From: Candidatus Borkfalkia ceftriaxoniphila
GTDB taxonomy: Bacteria; Bacillota; Clostridia; Christensenellales; Borkfalkiaceae
DNA length: 64,000 bases
Assembly: GCF_004134775.1 (NCBI RefSeq)
Contig: NZ_SDOZ01000002.1
Coordinates: 1,772,005-1,836,004, forward strand
Direction of reading: 5' to 3'
Below, in pieces: positions 17,344-26,433 of the stretch; position 1 is the stretch's first letter, and each line of letters starts with the position of its first letter. The position numbers were made by a program, and so were the translations under genes. A model generated the notes under the pieces. It searched no databases. It had not been told where the DNA came from and was given only the letters and a program-made list of their open reading frames with translations.

Positions 17344-19110
17344 ATGTTACGATTGCTCAAAAATCTGAAACCCAAGGAATGGCTGTACGCCGTTCTGTCG
17401 CTGGGCTTTATCGTTTTGCAGGTATGGCTGGAGCTGTTGCTGCCCGATTATATGCAGAAGATCACCGCGTTGGCCATCTCTAACGCGGGGATGGCGGAAA
17501 TATGGAAAAACGGCGGCATCATGCTCGCCTGCGCCTTGGGGAGCGCGCTCGGCGCGGTCATCGTCGGGTATTTCACGGCGCGCATCGCCGCGGCGCTCTC
17601 TTACAGGCTCAGAGGGCAGCTCTTCGAAAAAGTGGAGAGTTTTTCCATGGAAGAGATCAATAAATTTTCCACGGCGAGCCTGATTACCCGAACGTCCAAC
17701 GACGTCACGCAGGTGCAGATGCTCATTTCCATGGGATTGCAGGTGGTCATCAAGGCGCCTATCATGGCGGTTTGGGCGATCGTCAAAATTTCGGGCAAGA
17801 GCTGGCAGTGGTCTGTCGCCACCGCGGCGGCGGTCATTGCGATGGTGCTGATGATGCTCTTCATTCTCGTCATCGTCTTTCCCAAATTCAAAAAAGTGCA
17901 GAAACAGACGGATAACCTCAACGCGGTCACGCGCGAAAACCTGTCGGGCGTGCGCGTGGTGCGCGCCTACAATGCGGAAGGGTATCAGGAAAAGAAATTC
18001 GAAAAGGCGAACGACGATCTGACCAACACGCAACTGTTTACCAGCCGTTCGATGGCGATCGTATCCCCGTTCATGACGATATTGATGAGCGGGTTATCCC
18101 TCGCCATTTATTGGATCGGCGCTTATCTTGTGGGCGGCGTTCCCGACGGACCCGGCCGTGCAGAAATGTTTTCGCAGATGGCGGCTTATTCGGGCTACGC
18201 GATGATGGTGGTCTCCGCCTTCATGATGCTCGCCATGATCTTTATCATCCTGCCGCGCGCCATGGTTTCGGTGCGCCGTATCAACGAAGTGCTTTCTACC
18301 GAGGCGCAGATCAAGGGCGGCACGGTGACGCAGTCCCCCAAAGAGGGCGGGCAGGGCAATGTGGTGTTTAAAAACGTTTCCTTCAAATATCCCGACGCCT
18401 CGGAATACGTGCTCGAAAACGTGAGTTTTACCGCCAAACAAGGGGAAACGGTCGCCTTTATCGGTTCGACGGGCAGCGGAAAATCGACGCTCATCAATCT
18501 CGTGCCCCGATTTTACGACGCGACGGAAGGGGAAATTCTGATCGACGGCGTCAACGTCAAAGATTACACCCTCGACGCGCTGCACGATAAGATCGGTTAT
18601 GTGCCGCAGCGTGCCGTCATGTTCAGCGGCACCATTAAGGACAACGTGACCTACGGCGAAAAGAAGGGACTGGAGTATTCCGAAGAAGGCGTAAAACGCG
18701 CCGTCGCCATCGCGCAGGGGCAGGAGTTCGTGGAAAATATGGAAGGACAATACGACGCGCACATCGCCCAGGGCGGCACCAACGTGTCAGGCGGGCAGAA
18801 ACAGCGTCTTGCCATCGCGAGGGCGGTCTACCGTCGTCCCGAAATATACATTTTTGACGATTCCTTTTCCGCGCTCGATTATAAGACGGATAAGGTGCTC
18901 CGTTCGGCGCTCAAACAACAGACGGGCGACGCGACTTCTCTGATTGTGGCGCAGCGGATCGGCACCATCCGCGACGCGGACTGCATCGTCGTGCTCGACG
19001 AGGGCAAAGTGGTCGGCAAGGGCACGCATAAGGAACTGATGGAATCGTGCGAAGTGTACCGAGAGATCGCCTACTCCCAACTTTCGAAGGAGGAACTGGA
19101 AAATGAGTAA
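17344..19110 (+). CDS. ABC exporter half-transporter, degenerate-site subunit
   Basis: Type IV (ABCB-like) exporter with six N-terminal membrane helices (about residues 15-300) and a C-terminal nucleotide-binding domain, 588 residues. Start at ATG 17344, since AAGGAG at 17333-17338 overlaps the alternative GTG at 17338. Walker A is GSTGSGKST (about 374), signature NVSGGQKQR (about 479), Walker B YIFDDSFSALD (about 501). The residue after the Walker B aspartate is Asp, not the catalytic Glu, so this subunit carries the non-canonical ATP site, as in TM287, LmrC and BmrC. It overlaps the next gene by 8 nt, which encodes the partner with a normal DE. Probable drug or lipid efflux, under control of the divergent MarR gene. 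Confidence 0.92.
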   Translation: MLRLLKNLKPKEWLYAVLSLGFIVLQVWLELLLPDYMQKITALAISNAGMAEIWKNGGIMLACALGSALGAVIVGYFTARIAAALSYRLRGQLFEKVESFSMEEINKFSTASLITRTSNDVTQVQMLISMGLQVVIKAPIMAVWAIVKISGKSWQWSVATAAAVIAMVLMMLFILVIVFPKFKKVQKQTDNLNAVTRENLSGVRVVRAYNAEGYQEKKFEKANDDLTNTQLFTSRSMAIVSPFMTILMSGLSLAIYWIGAYLVGGVPDGPGRAEMFSQMAAYSGYAMMVVSAFMMLAMIFIILPRAMVSVRRINEVLSTEAQIKGGTVTQSPKEGGQGNVVFKNVSFKYPDASEYVLENVSFTAKQGETVAFIGSTGSGKSTLINLVPRFYDATEGEILIDGVNVKDYTLDALHDKIGYVPQRAVMFSGTIKDNVTYGEKKGLEYSEEGVKRAVAIAQGQEFVENMEGQYDAHIAQGGTNVSGGQKQRLAIARAVYRRPEIYIFDDSFSALDYKTDKVLRSALKQQTGDATSLIVAQRIGTIRDADCIVVLDEGKVVGKGTHKELMESCEVYREIAYSQLSKEELENE

Positions 19111-20941
19111 TAACAGACACCGCGGACCCATGGGACCCGGCCCCGCCGTAGCGGAAAAGCCCAAAGATTTTAAAAAAGCGCTCGGAAAACTGTACGGTTT
19201 CATAAAACCGTTTATCGTACCCATCATTGTTGCGCTCTTATTCGCCGTCGCGGGCACCGTGCTCAATCTCATCGGTCCCAACAAACTGGGCGATCTGACC
19301 AATCTGATCCAAGCGTCTTTCGATTTCGATGAGAACAGTTTACAGTGGATTTTGAGCGATGTGAACTTGCAGGAAGTCACTTCCGTATGTATCTTCCTCG
19401 TCGTCATCTATTCGGTGGGATTGCTCTGCTCGTACTTGCAGGGCGTCATCATGGCGACGGTCACGCAGAAAAACTCGCAGGGGCTGCGCCGCGCGATCTC
19501 CAAAAAAATCAACTTGCTGCCCCTCAAATATTTCGATTCCAACAGCGTGGGCGACGTGCTCTCCCGGGTTACCAACGACGTGGATACCATCGGTCAGACG
19601 CTGAATCAGTCGCTCGTGACCGTGTTTACCGCCGTCGTCATGCTCATCGGCAGCGTCATCATGATGTTCGTCACCAACGCGATCATGGCGGTCACCGCCA
19701 TCGTCGCGAGCCTGATCGGGTTCGTGTTCATGTTCCTTATCATGGGCAAATCGCAGAAATACTTTATGCGCCAGCAGCGGTATCTCGGCGATCTCAACGG
19801 GCACGTGGAGGAGGTCTATTCGGGGCACAACGTCGTCAAGGCGTACAACGCCGAAAAACAGGTCAAGGCCGAGTTCGATTCCATCAACCGCAACCTTTAT
19901 TCGAGTGCGTGGAAATCGCAGTTTCTTTCGGGACTGATGATGCCTCTCATGAACTTTATCGGAAATTTGGGTTACGTGGCGGTGTGCGTCGTCGGCGCGG
20001 TGCTCGTTTCCAAGGGCATGAGTTTCGGCGTCGTGATATCGTTCACGCTGTACGTCAGACTGTTCACTTCGCCTCTTTCGCAACTTGCGCAGGCGTTTAC
20101 CAGCATGCAGAGCGCGGCGGCTGCGAGCGAGCGCGTATTCGAATTTTTGGGCGAAAAAGAACTTTCCGACGAGAAAGACAAGAAAGTTCAACTTTTGCCC
20201 GAAAACGTCAAAGGCGAGGTCGCCTTCGAACACGTCACTTTCGGATACGACGAGGACAGGACCATCATTCACGACTTTTCCGCGATCGCCAAAGCGGGAC
20301 AGAAAGTTGCCATCGTCGGTCCCACGGGTGCGGGCAAGACGACCATGGTCAATCTTTTAATGCGCTTTTACGAAGTCAATCAAGGCGATATCAAGATCGA
20401 CGGCGTGCCCACGGACGAACTCACCCGCGCGAACGTGCACGATCTGTTCGGTATGGTCTTGCAGGATACCTGGCTGTTCGAGGGCACCATCCGCGAAAAC
20501 GTGGTGTACAGTAAAGAGGGCGTTTCCGACGAGGACGTCGTGCGGGCGTGCAAGGCAGTGGGGCTGCATCACTTTATCATGACGCTGCCCGAAGGCTACG
20601 ATACCGTGATGAGCGACAAAGCCAATCTGTCCGCGGGGCAGAAACAACTCGTGACCATCGCGCGCGCCATGGTCGAAAACGCGCCCATGCTCATTTTGGA
20701 CGAGGCGACGAGTTCGGTCGATACCAGAACGGAAGTGCTCATCCAGCGCGCCATGGATAAACTGACGGAGGGGCGCACGTCGTTCATCATCGCGCACCGC
20801 CTATCCACCATCAAGAACGCCGATCTCATTTTGGTCATGAAGGACGGCGACATCATCGAGAGCGGCACGCACGAGGAACTTCTGGCAAAGAAAGGCTTCT
20901 ACGCCGACCTCTACAATTCTCAGTTCGAAAACGCGGCGTAA
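19103..20941 (+). CDS. ABC exporter half-transporter, catalytic subunit
   Basis: Second half of the heterodimeric exporter, 612 residues. A hydrophilic, Pro-rich N-terminal lead (MSNNRHRGPMGPGPAVAEKP) is typical of this subunit (LmrD/BmrD/TM288-like). Six membrane helices span about residues 35-340. The nucleotide-binding domain has Walker A GPTGAGKTT (about 406), signature LSAGQKQL (second Gly of LSGGQ replaced by Ala, about 507) and Walker B MLILDEATSSVD with the catalytic Glu (about 532). Its start overlaps the preceding stop, ensuring equal expression. A GC-rich hairpin terminator follows. Confidence 0.93.
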   Translation: MSNNRHRGPMGPGPAVAEKPKDFKKALGKLYGFIKPFIVPIIVALLFAVAGTVLNLIGPNKLGDLTNLIQASFDFDENSLQWILSDVNLQEVTSVCIFLVVIYSVGLLCSYLQGVIMATVTQKNSQGLRRAISKKINLLPLKYFDSNSVGDVLSRVTNDVDTIGQTLNQSLVTVFTAVVMLIGSVIMMFVTNAIMAVTAIVASLIGFVFMFLIMGKSQKYFMRQQRYLGDLNGHVEEVYSGHNVVKAYNAEKQVKAEFDSINRNLYSSAWKSQFLSGLMMPLMNFIGNLGYVAVCVVGAVLVSKGMSFGVVISFTLYVRLFTSPLSQLAQAFTSMQSAAAASERVFEFLGEKELSDEKDKKVQLLPENVKGEVAFEHVTFGYDEDRTIIHDFSAIAKAGQKVAIVGPTGAGKTTMVNLLMRFYEVNQGDIKIDGVPTDELTRANVHDLFGMVLQDTWLFEGTIRENVVYSKEGVSDEDVVRACKAVGLHHFIMTLPEGYDTVMSDKANLSAGQKQLVTIARAMVENAPMLILDEATSSVDTRTEVLIQRAMDKLTEGRTSFIIAHRLSTIKNADLILVMKDGDIIESGTHEELLAKKGFYADLYNSQFENAA

Positions 20942-20951
20942 GAGCCGTTTG

Positions 20952-20986
20952 CGGCGGCGGGAAGTTTCCCGCCGCCGTTTTCGTTT
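20952..20986 (+). terminator. terminator of the ABC exporter operon
   Basis: A 12-bp GC-rich stem (CGGCGGCGGGAA / TTCCCGCCGCCG) followed by TTTTCGTTT. Confidence 0.88.
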
Positions 20987-21014
20987 GACAGCGCGCCCGC
21001 CCGAGTGTTATAAT
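20985..21014 (+). promoter_or_regulatory. promoter of the NYN-domain gene
   Basis: TTGACA (20985-20990), 18-nt spacer, TATAAT (21009-21014); the -35 abuts the previous operon's terminator. Confidence 0.8.
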
Positions 21015-21033
21015 GAAGATATAGGAGTGAATT

Positions 21034-21792
21034 ATGCCGAGAAATACAAACGTGGCGGTCTTTATCGACGCGGAAAACGTAGGGGCGGGCAACGCCAAAC
21101 AGATCTTCGACGAGGCGTCGAACTACGGCGATATCATCGTCAAGCGCATCTTCGCCGACTGGTCGAAAGCAGCGTTGAAAAATTGGCGCGAGGAGATCAA
21201 CCGCTATTCCATCACCGCCGAGCAGCAATTCGGCATCGTGAGCAAAAAAAATTGCAGCGACATCGCGCTCATCATTCAGACCATGGTCGTGCTCTTCGAA
21301 AAGGATATCGACGTTTTCTGTCTTGTGAGCGGCGACAGCGACTTCACGCGGCTGGTGCAGGAACTTCGCGAGCGCAATAAAGTCGTGGTGGGCATGGGCG
21401 GAAGGAACGTCAATCCCGCGTTCGTAAACGCGTTCAGCGAATACGTCTATCTCGACAACGGCGAGAGCGCCGAAAAGGAACAGAAAAAGAGCGGTACGGG
21501 CAAAAAAGCCGCGCCGCCCGTGCCCGACAAGGCGGAACTTGCCGAGCGCAAAAAGCGCGACGATCTCATCAAGATCATCGAGCGGCTCATCGACGATAAC
21601 GACGGCAAGGCGTACTACGCCCGCGTCAGCGCGGAAATGAAACAGAAACACGCCGACTTCATTCCCAAAAACTACGAGTGCAACTCTTTTAAAAAACTGA
21701 TGGAAAAAATATTGCCCACGCTCAATAAATACGAAAGTTTTACCGAGGTGGACGGCACCACCATGTACCTGAAACGCATGAAAAAGAGGTGA
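21034..21792 (+). CDS. NYN-domain RNase-like protein with C-terminal OST-HTH-like domain
   Basis: A 252-residue protein of the LabA/DUF88 group. The N-terminal NYN (PIN-like) nuclease fold has conserved acidic residues D12 (VFIDAEN), D76 (NCSDIALI) and D101/D103 (VSGDSDFTRL). After a Lys-rich linker (about residues 148-175) comes a winged helix of the OST-HTH/LOTUS type (DLIKIIERLIDDNDGKAYYARVSAEM...). Such proteins are thought to be metal-dependent RNases that recognise RNA; the substrate here is unknown. AGGAG precedes the ATG. Confidence 0.85.
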   Translation: MPRNTNVAVFIDAENVGAGNAKQIFDEASNYGDIIVKRIFADWSKAALKNWREEINRYSITAEQQFGIVSKKNCSDIALIIQTMVVLFEKDIDVFCLVSGDSDFTRLVQELRERNKVVVGMGGRNVNPAFVNAFSEYVYLDNGESAEKEQKKSGTGKKAAPPVPDKAELAERKKRDDLIKIIERLIDDNDGKAYYARVSAEMKQKHADFIPKNYECNSFKKLMEKILPTLNKYESFTEVDGTTMYLKRMKKR

Positions 21793-21797
21793 GAAAT

Positions 21798-21986
21798 TTG
21801 TCCGAACGCGACCTTTACAAATTATTTTCCGAATACGACGGCGAAGTGGATCTTTCCGACTTTACCGTGGAGGAACTTACGCGCCTTCTGGGGCGGGAGA
21901 ACGAACGGGATCGCTCCTACAAGGAAAAATATTTTTCCTATTACGACGACGTGAAGAGCAATTCTCTGAAAAAACAGGATTGGTAA
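21798..21986 (+). CDS. small acidic protein of unknown function
   Basis: A 62-residue charged protein (LSERDLYKLFSEYDGEVD..., ending NSLKKQDW). The TTG at 21798 is chosen as start because GAGGTGAG (21786-21793) is spaced for it; a GTG at 21789 overlapping the NYN stop is the alternative. The unusual density of Asp, Glu, Tyr and Lys and coupling to the NYN gene suggest a partner or antagonist of that protein, but this is only inference. A terminator follows directly, so it closes the operon. Confidence 0.65.
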   Translation: MSERDLYKLFSEYDGEVDLSDFTVEELTRLLGRENERDRSYKEKYFSYYDDVKSNSLKKQDW

Positions 21987-21993
21987 AATGTGG

Positions 21994-22024
21994 CGTCCGC
22001 TTGTTGAAAAGCGGGCGTTTTTTT
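21994..22024 (+). terminator. terminator after the NYN operon
   Basis: Stem CGTCCGCTT / AAGCGGGCG (one G-T pair), 6-nt loop, then seven T. Confidence 0.9.
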
Positions 22025-22103
22025 CGTCTTTTTGCGACAAATCATCACAAAATGTGCGCCGCATGAAAAGTCTGTGAAATGCGCTTAACCGACGTTTTTT
22101 CGT

Positions 22104-22132
22104 TTGACTTTTGTTAAGCAATTTAGTATCAT
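22104..22132 (+). promoter_or_regulatory. promoter of the second MarR-ABC operon
   Basis: TTGACT (22104-22109), 17-nt spacer, TATCAT (22127-22132). Inverted-repeat arms at 22110-22119 and 22148-22157 bracket the -10 and the predicted start of transcription. Confidence 0.75.
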
Positions 22133-22157
22133 AATAAACGATTAAGAGCTTAACAAA
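22110..22157. promoter_or_regulatory. candidate autoregulatory operator of the second MarR gene
   Basis: A perfect 10-bp inverted repeat, TTTGTTAAGC (22110-22119) and GCTTAACAAA (22148-22157), 28 nt apart across the -10 element; a further GCTTAAC lies at 22082. This fits two MarR dimers or one looped site; inferred. Confidence 0.55.
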
Positions 22158-22180
22158 TGAAGCGAGGAGGGGAGGCAAAT

Positions 22181-22648
22181 ATGTTAGATAATAATAAGAC
22201 GATGCAGGAAATCTATTCGATCTGCAAAAAGTTCGAAGAGATGAGGCTGTTCAGCAAAAAGATCCCTTTCAACAGTTCGGAATTACAACTTTTGAAGCAG
22301 GTCGTCGTCGCGTCCGAACAAGGACAGAAACTGATCTCGAGCGAGATCGCCAGAAGGCTGGGCATCACGCGCTCGGCGGTTTCGCAGATGGTGAACAAAC
22401 TGGAAGAGAAAAATATCGTGCGGCGCGTCGCGGACGAAAAGGACCGCAAAATCGCCTACATCGAACTGAGTTCCGACGCCTACAAATACTATGAAAAACT
22501 GCGCGGCGAAACCAATTTCTTTTTCGAAAAACTGATCGCCAAGATCGGGGAAAAGGAAATGGAAGATTTCATACGCGTCACCAATATTTTTATCGACGCG
22601 CTGAGCGAGATCAAGGACCAGTACGCGGAAACGATCCCCATCGTTTAA
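22181..22648 (+). CDS. MarR family transcriptional regulator
   Basis: A 155-residue winged-helix regulator starting MLDNNKTMQEIYSICKKFEE, chosen because AGGAGGGGAGG stands just upstream, whereas the ATG at 22157 lies before this ribosome site. The helix-turn-helix is ISSEIARRLGITRSAVSQMVNKLEEKNIVRR, and the wing is VADEKDRKIAYIELS. It is followed after 28 nt by the fused ABC exporter and probably represses both itself and that transporter. Confidence 0.9.
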   Translation: MLDNNKTMQEIYSICKKFEEMRLFSKKIPFNSSELQLLKQVVVASEQGQKLISSEIARRLGITRSAVSQMVNKLEEKNIVRRVADEKDRKIAYIELSSDAYKYYEKLRGETNFFFEKLIAKIGEKEMEDFIRVTNIFIDALSEIKDQYAETIPIV

Positions 22649-22676
22649 ACGGACAATAAATAACGGAGAAATTATT

Positions 22677-25391
22677 ATGGCAAAAGCAATGCTGAAACTG
22701 GAAAACATCGTCAAGGACTATAAAGTTGCCGATACCGTCGTGCACGCGCTCAAAGGCGTCAGTCTTTCTTTCCGCAAAAACGAATTCGTGTCCGTTCTCG
22801 GACATTCGGGCTGCGGCAAGACCACCCTTCTGAATATCATCGGCGGGCTGGATCACTATACGAGCGGCGATCTCGTCATCCGCGGTACTTCCACCAAAAA
22901 TTACAACGACAAAGACTGGGACGCTTACCGCAATCACAGTATCGGATTCGTATTTCAATCGTACAATCTCATTCCGCATCAGACGGTTCTGGGAAACGTG
23001 GAACTTGCGCTCACCCTTTCGGGCATCTCCGCGGCGGAGCGCAAGGAACGCGCGCGGCAGGCGCTCGTGCGCGTGGGGCTCGAAGAACATATCGATAAAA
23101 AGCCCAACCAACTTTCGGGCGGGCAGATGCAGCGCGTCGCCATCGCGCGCGCCCTGGTCAACGATCCCGAGATCTTGCTCGCCGACGAACCGACCGGCGC
23201 GCTCGATTCGGATACCAGCGTGCAGATCATGGATCTCATCAAGGAGATCGCGGGCGAACGACTGGTCATCATGGTCACGCACAACCCCGAACTCGCCCAG
23301 CAATATTCCACGCGTATCGTGCGCCTCACGGACGGCGTAGTGGTGGACGACAGCGATCCTTTCGTCGAGGACGAAACGGGAGAAGAGATCGCCGCGCCGC
23401 TCGCGGAACAGCCCAAAGTCAAAGGAAAAAAACAGAAAAAGACGAGCATGTCTTTTCTCACCGCGTTCGGACTGAGCGGCCGAAACCTTCTGACGAAAAA
23501 GGGCAGAACGCTGATCACTTCCATCGCGGGCAGCATCGGCATTATCGGCGTGTGCCTCGTGCTCGCGCTTTCCAGCGGGTTCGGCGGTTACATAACCAGA
23601 ACGGAAGAAGATATGCTTTCCGCCTATCCCATACAAGTGACCGAAACGACCATGGATTACGAAACCATCATGAACAACATGATGAACGGCATGATGAAAC
23701 CCGACCTCGACCGCATGGACGATAAGGTGTACGTCAATTCTTTCCTTACGAAACTTTCCGAAGGCATGACGGTGAAAAACAATATCACCCGGGAATATCT
23801 CGATTACATTGCCGCCATGGATCCCTCGCTGTACGGCGCGATCCAGTACGGGTACGGCATGTCGCTCAACGAGAACTTATATACCGAAGTGGAGATCAAT
23901 CCCGGCGTGCTGACGCCAGATACTTCGGACGATAAGGGGCAGAGCAAAAACTGGTCGGTCAGGGCGATCTACGATTATTACAGCATGCTGCTCAATTCCG
24001 ACGCGGCCGCCGAATATTCTTCGATGGCGTCGCTCCTGTCCTCGCTGGGTTCCACATTCAGCAAGATGCCCGGCACGGACGATCTTACGTCCGACGATTA
24101 CGGACAGTACGTGCTCTCCCAGTACGAGGTCATCGAGGGAAAAATGCCCGAGAGCGAGGATGAGATCGTGCTCGTGATCGATTCGAAAAACGAAGTCACC
24201 GACTTGGTGCTCGCGCAGTTGGGATTTTTGTCGCAGGAAGAATTTTTAGGCCTTTTCACCGATAAAGAGGAAGGGGAGGACAAAACGGACGAAGAGATCT
24301 CCATCGATTTCGAAACCGTGCTCAACAAACAATTTACTCTCTATTATAACGACACGATTTATCCCGATACGGACAAATCCGCCACCAATCCCACAACCGA
24401 TAACATTGCAGACGTAGTCGCGAATTATTTCGGATTTCCGTATACTTACGCCTATGAACGCGATTCGCTCGATGCAAGCGAGAGCGAGGGTATCAATCTG
24501 AATATCGTCGGCATCCTGCGTCCCAAAGAGGACATGAATTACGGCTGCCTTTCCTCGGGGCTGAACTGCACCGAAGCGTTGGTGAACAAACTGCGCGCCA
24601 ACAGTCTGAAATCCAAGATCATCGAGTGGATGACAACGGAAGGAAAGGGGATTGCAACGAGCGAATCGGGTACGGTCTACAAAGTTCCCTGCATAACCAA
24701 TCTTATCAAATATCTCGCCTATTCGCTTGACGACTGGAAAGCCGACCCTCCCGCTACCCGCTATGAAAACGAGGAAGCCTGGAACAGCGCAATCCGCGCT
24801 TTCGGCGGCAACGATACGGCGACCTCGATCGCGCTGTATGCCAAAGATTTCGAAACCAAAGACAATATTCTCAATTATCTCGACGCCTGGAACGACGAAC
24901 AGGAAAAACTGGGCGACGAGGGCAACGTCGTTCAATACACCGACCAGATCGGCTTGATGATGTCTATCGTGCAGACCATACTCGACGCGATCACCTATGT
25001 TCTGGTGGCGTTTACGGGCATTTCGCTCGTGGTTTCCTCGGTCATGATCGGCGTGATCACCTACGTTTCGGTGGTAGAGCGAACAAAGGAAATCGGCGTT
25101 CTGCGCTCCATCGGCGCGCGGAAACGCGATATCAAGCATGTGTTCAACGCCGAAACCTTTATCATCGGGCTGTGCGCGGGGCTCATCGGCGTGCTCGTGT
25201 CCTACGCGCTGTGCCTCATCGTCAACCTGATCCTGACGCCTCTCACGGGCATTGCGGGGCTGGCTTCGCTGCCCTTGTACCAGGCGGGGATCATGATTCT
25301 GGTCAGCGTCGTGCTCACCCTCGTATCGGGGCTGATCCCTGCGAGTGCGGCGGCGAAAAAAGATCCCGTCATCGCCCTCCGTACCGAATAA
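22677..25391 (+). CDS. fused ABC ATPase-permease (MacB/FtsX type)
   Basis: A 904-residue protein that joins an N-terminal ATPase (about residues 1-225) to a C-terminal FtsX-type permease. Walker A is GHSGCGKTTLLNI (about 43), signature LSGGQMQRVAIARAL, Walker B ILLADEPTGALDSD. After a Lys-rich linker there is one membrane helix (about 276-300), a large extracytoplasmic domain of roughly 450 residues, and three C-terminal helices (VLVAFTGISLVVSSVMIGVI, LCAGLIGVLVSYALCLIVNL, IMILVSVVLTLVSGLIPASA). VVERTKEIGVLRSIGARKRDI is the FtsX cytoplasmic motif. Such mechanotransmission exporters extrude peptides, antibiotics or lipoproteins; the upstream MarR gene points to a defence or stress role. Confidence 0.9.
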   Translation: MAKAMLKLENIVKDYKVADTVVHALKGVSLSFRKNEFVSVLGHSGCGKTTLLNIIGGLDHYTSGDLVIRGTSTKNYNDKDWDAYRNHSIGFVFQSYNLIPHQTVLGNVELALTLSGISAAERKERARQALVRVGLEEHIDKKPNQLSGGQMQRVAIARALVNDPEILLADEPTGALDSDTSVQIMDLIKEIAGERLVIMVTHNPELAQQYSTRIVRLTDGVVVDDSDPFVEDETGEEIAAPLAEQPKVKGKKQKKTSMSFLTAFGLSGRNLLTKKGRTLITSIAGSIGIIGVCLVLALSSGFGGYITRTEEDMLSAYPIQVTETTMDYETIMNNMMNGMMKPDLDRMDDKVYVNSFLTKLSEGMTVKNNITREYLDYIAAMDPSLYGAIQYGYGMSLNENLYTEVEINPGVLTPDTSDDKGQSKNWSVRAIYDYYSMLLNSDAAAEYSSMASLLSSLGSTFSKMPGTDDLTSDDYGQYVLSQYEVIEGKMPESEDEIVLVIDSKNEVTDLVLAQLGFLSQEEFLGLFTDKEEGEDKTDEEISIDFETVLNKQFTLYYNDTIYPDTDKSATNPTTDNIADVVANYFGFPYTYAYERDSLDASESEGINLNIVGILRPKEDMNYGCLSSGLNCTEALVNKLRANSLKSKIIEWMTTEGKGIATSESGTVYKVPCITNLIKYLAYSLDDWKADPPATRYENEEAWNSAIRAFGGNDTATSIALYAKDFETKDNILNYLDAWNDEQEKLGDEGNVVQYTDQIGLMMSIVQTILDAITYVLVAFTGISLVVSSVMIGVITYVSVVERTKEIGVLRSIGARKRDIKHVFNAETFIIGLCAGLIGVLVSYALCLIVNLILTPLTGIAGLASLPLYQAGIMILVSVVLTLVSGLIPASAAAKKDPVIALRTE

Positions 25392-25407
25392 TTTCATACG
25401 TTTGCAG

Positions 25408-25437
25408 GCGGCGCGAGTTTTTGCGCCGCTTGTTTTT
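25408..25437 (+). terminator. terminator after the fused ABC exporter
   Basis: Stem GCGGCGC / GCGCCGC with an 8-nt loop, followed by TTGTTTTT. Confidence 0.85.
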
Positions 25438-25457
25438 ATAAACGACGCCCGATTGTC

Positions 25458-25486
25458 TTGACAGTTGTCAAATTTTAGTGTATAGT
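25458..25486 (+). promoter_or_regulatory. nadABC-niaR promoter with overlapping palindrome
   Basis: TTGACA (25458-25463), 17-nt spacer, TATAGT (25481-25486). The -35 is the left half of a palindrome TTGACA-GT-TGTCAA (25458-25471), a likely NiaR operator since niaR is the last gene of this operon and NiaR represses NAD-synthesis genes when niacin is plentiful. Confidence 0.75.
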
Positions 25487-25518
25487 ATTTTGGATTCCAT
25501 CAAAGGCAGGAAAAAATT

Positions 25519-26433
25519 TTGGAAAGTGTACAAGCGAAGATACAGCGGCTGAAAACCGAAAAAAACGCCGTGATACTGGCGCATTATTATGTGCCCGACG
25601 AGGTGCAGTCAGCCGCCGACTTTGTGGGGGACAGTTTTTATTTGGCGAAAGTCGCCGCCGAAACCAAGGCGGACGTGCTCGTATTCTGCGGCGTGCAGTT
25701 TATGGGCGAGAGCGCGAAGGTCCTCAATCCCGATAAAAAGGTGCTCCTTCCCGAACTTTCCGCCGATTGCCCCATGGCGCACATGGCGAGCATCGGACAG
25801 ATCGAAGAACTCAAAAAGAGCGTGCCCGATCTCGCGGTGGTCTGTTATATCAATTCCACCGCGCAGTTGAAAGCGCACTGCGACGTATGCGTGACTTCTT
25901 CCAACGCGCTCAAAATCGTGCGCGCGCTCAAACAAAAAAATATTCTGTTCATTCCCGACGATAATCTGGGGCATTATATCGCGTCCTTTCTTCCCGAAAA
26001 GAAATTTTTCTTTTGCGGCGGCTGCTGTCCCATTCATGCAAACCTGCGCGAAAGCGCCGTGCTTGCGGCAAAGGCGGCGCACCCGCGCGCGGAAGTTCTG
26101 GCGCATCCCGAATGCCGCGCGGGCGTTCTCGCGCTCGCGTCGTACACGGGCAGCACGGCGGGCATTATCGAATACGCAAGGCAAAGCGCCTCGCGCGAAT
26201 TTATCGTCTGCACGGAAAACGGCGTGCTGTTCGAGTTGAAAAACGCCTGCCCCGAGAAATTCTTTTATACGACCGAAGGCGGCATGTGCTGCCCCGATAT
26301 GAAGACGATCACCCTCGATAAAGTGCTTTCCTGTCTGGAAAGCGGCTGCGGGGAAGTGACGCTCGCGGCATCGGTCGCGGAAAACGCGTTAAGACCTCTC
26401 AAAGCCATGTTGGAGATTGCCGAACGAAAATGA
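25519..26433 (+). CDS. nadA: quinolinate synthase
   Basis: A 4Fe-4S enzyme that condenses iminoaspartate with dihydroxyacetone phosphate to quinolinate in de novo NAD synthesis. 304 residues, the compact type. Family blocks: KNAVILAHYYVPDEVQSAAD, FCGVQFMGESAKVLNPDK, PELSADCPMAHMA, cluster cysteines in ADCPM, FFCGGCCPIHANL and GGMCCPDMKT, plus HPECRAGV and YTGSTAGIIEYA. The start is a TTG at 25519 with AGGAAA upstream. nadB overlaps its last 4 nt. Confidence 0.96.
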   Translation: MESVQAKIQRLKTEKNAVILAHYYVPDEVQSAADFVGDSFYLAKVAAETKADVLVFCGVQFMGESAKVLNPDKKVLLPELSADCPMAHMASIGQIEELKKSVPDLAVVCYINSTAQLKAHCDVCVTSSNALKIVRALKQKNILFIPDDNLGHYIASFLPEKKFFFCGGCCPIHANLRESAVLAAKAAHPRAEVLAHPECRAGVLALASYTGSTAGIIEYARQSASREFIVCTENGVLFELKNACPEKFFYTTEGGMCCPDMKTITLDKVLSCLESGCGEVTLAASVAENALRPLKAMLEIAERK

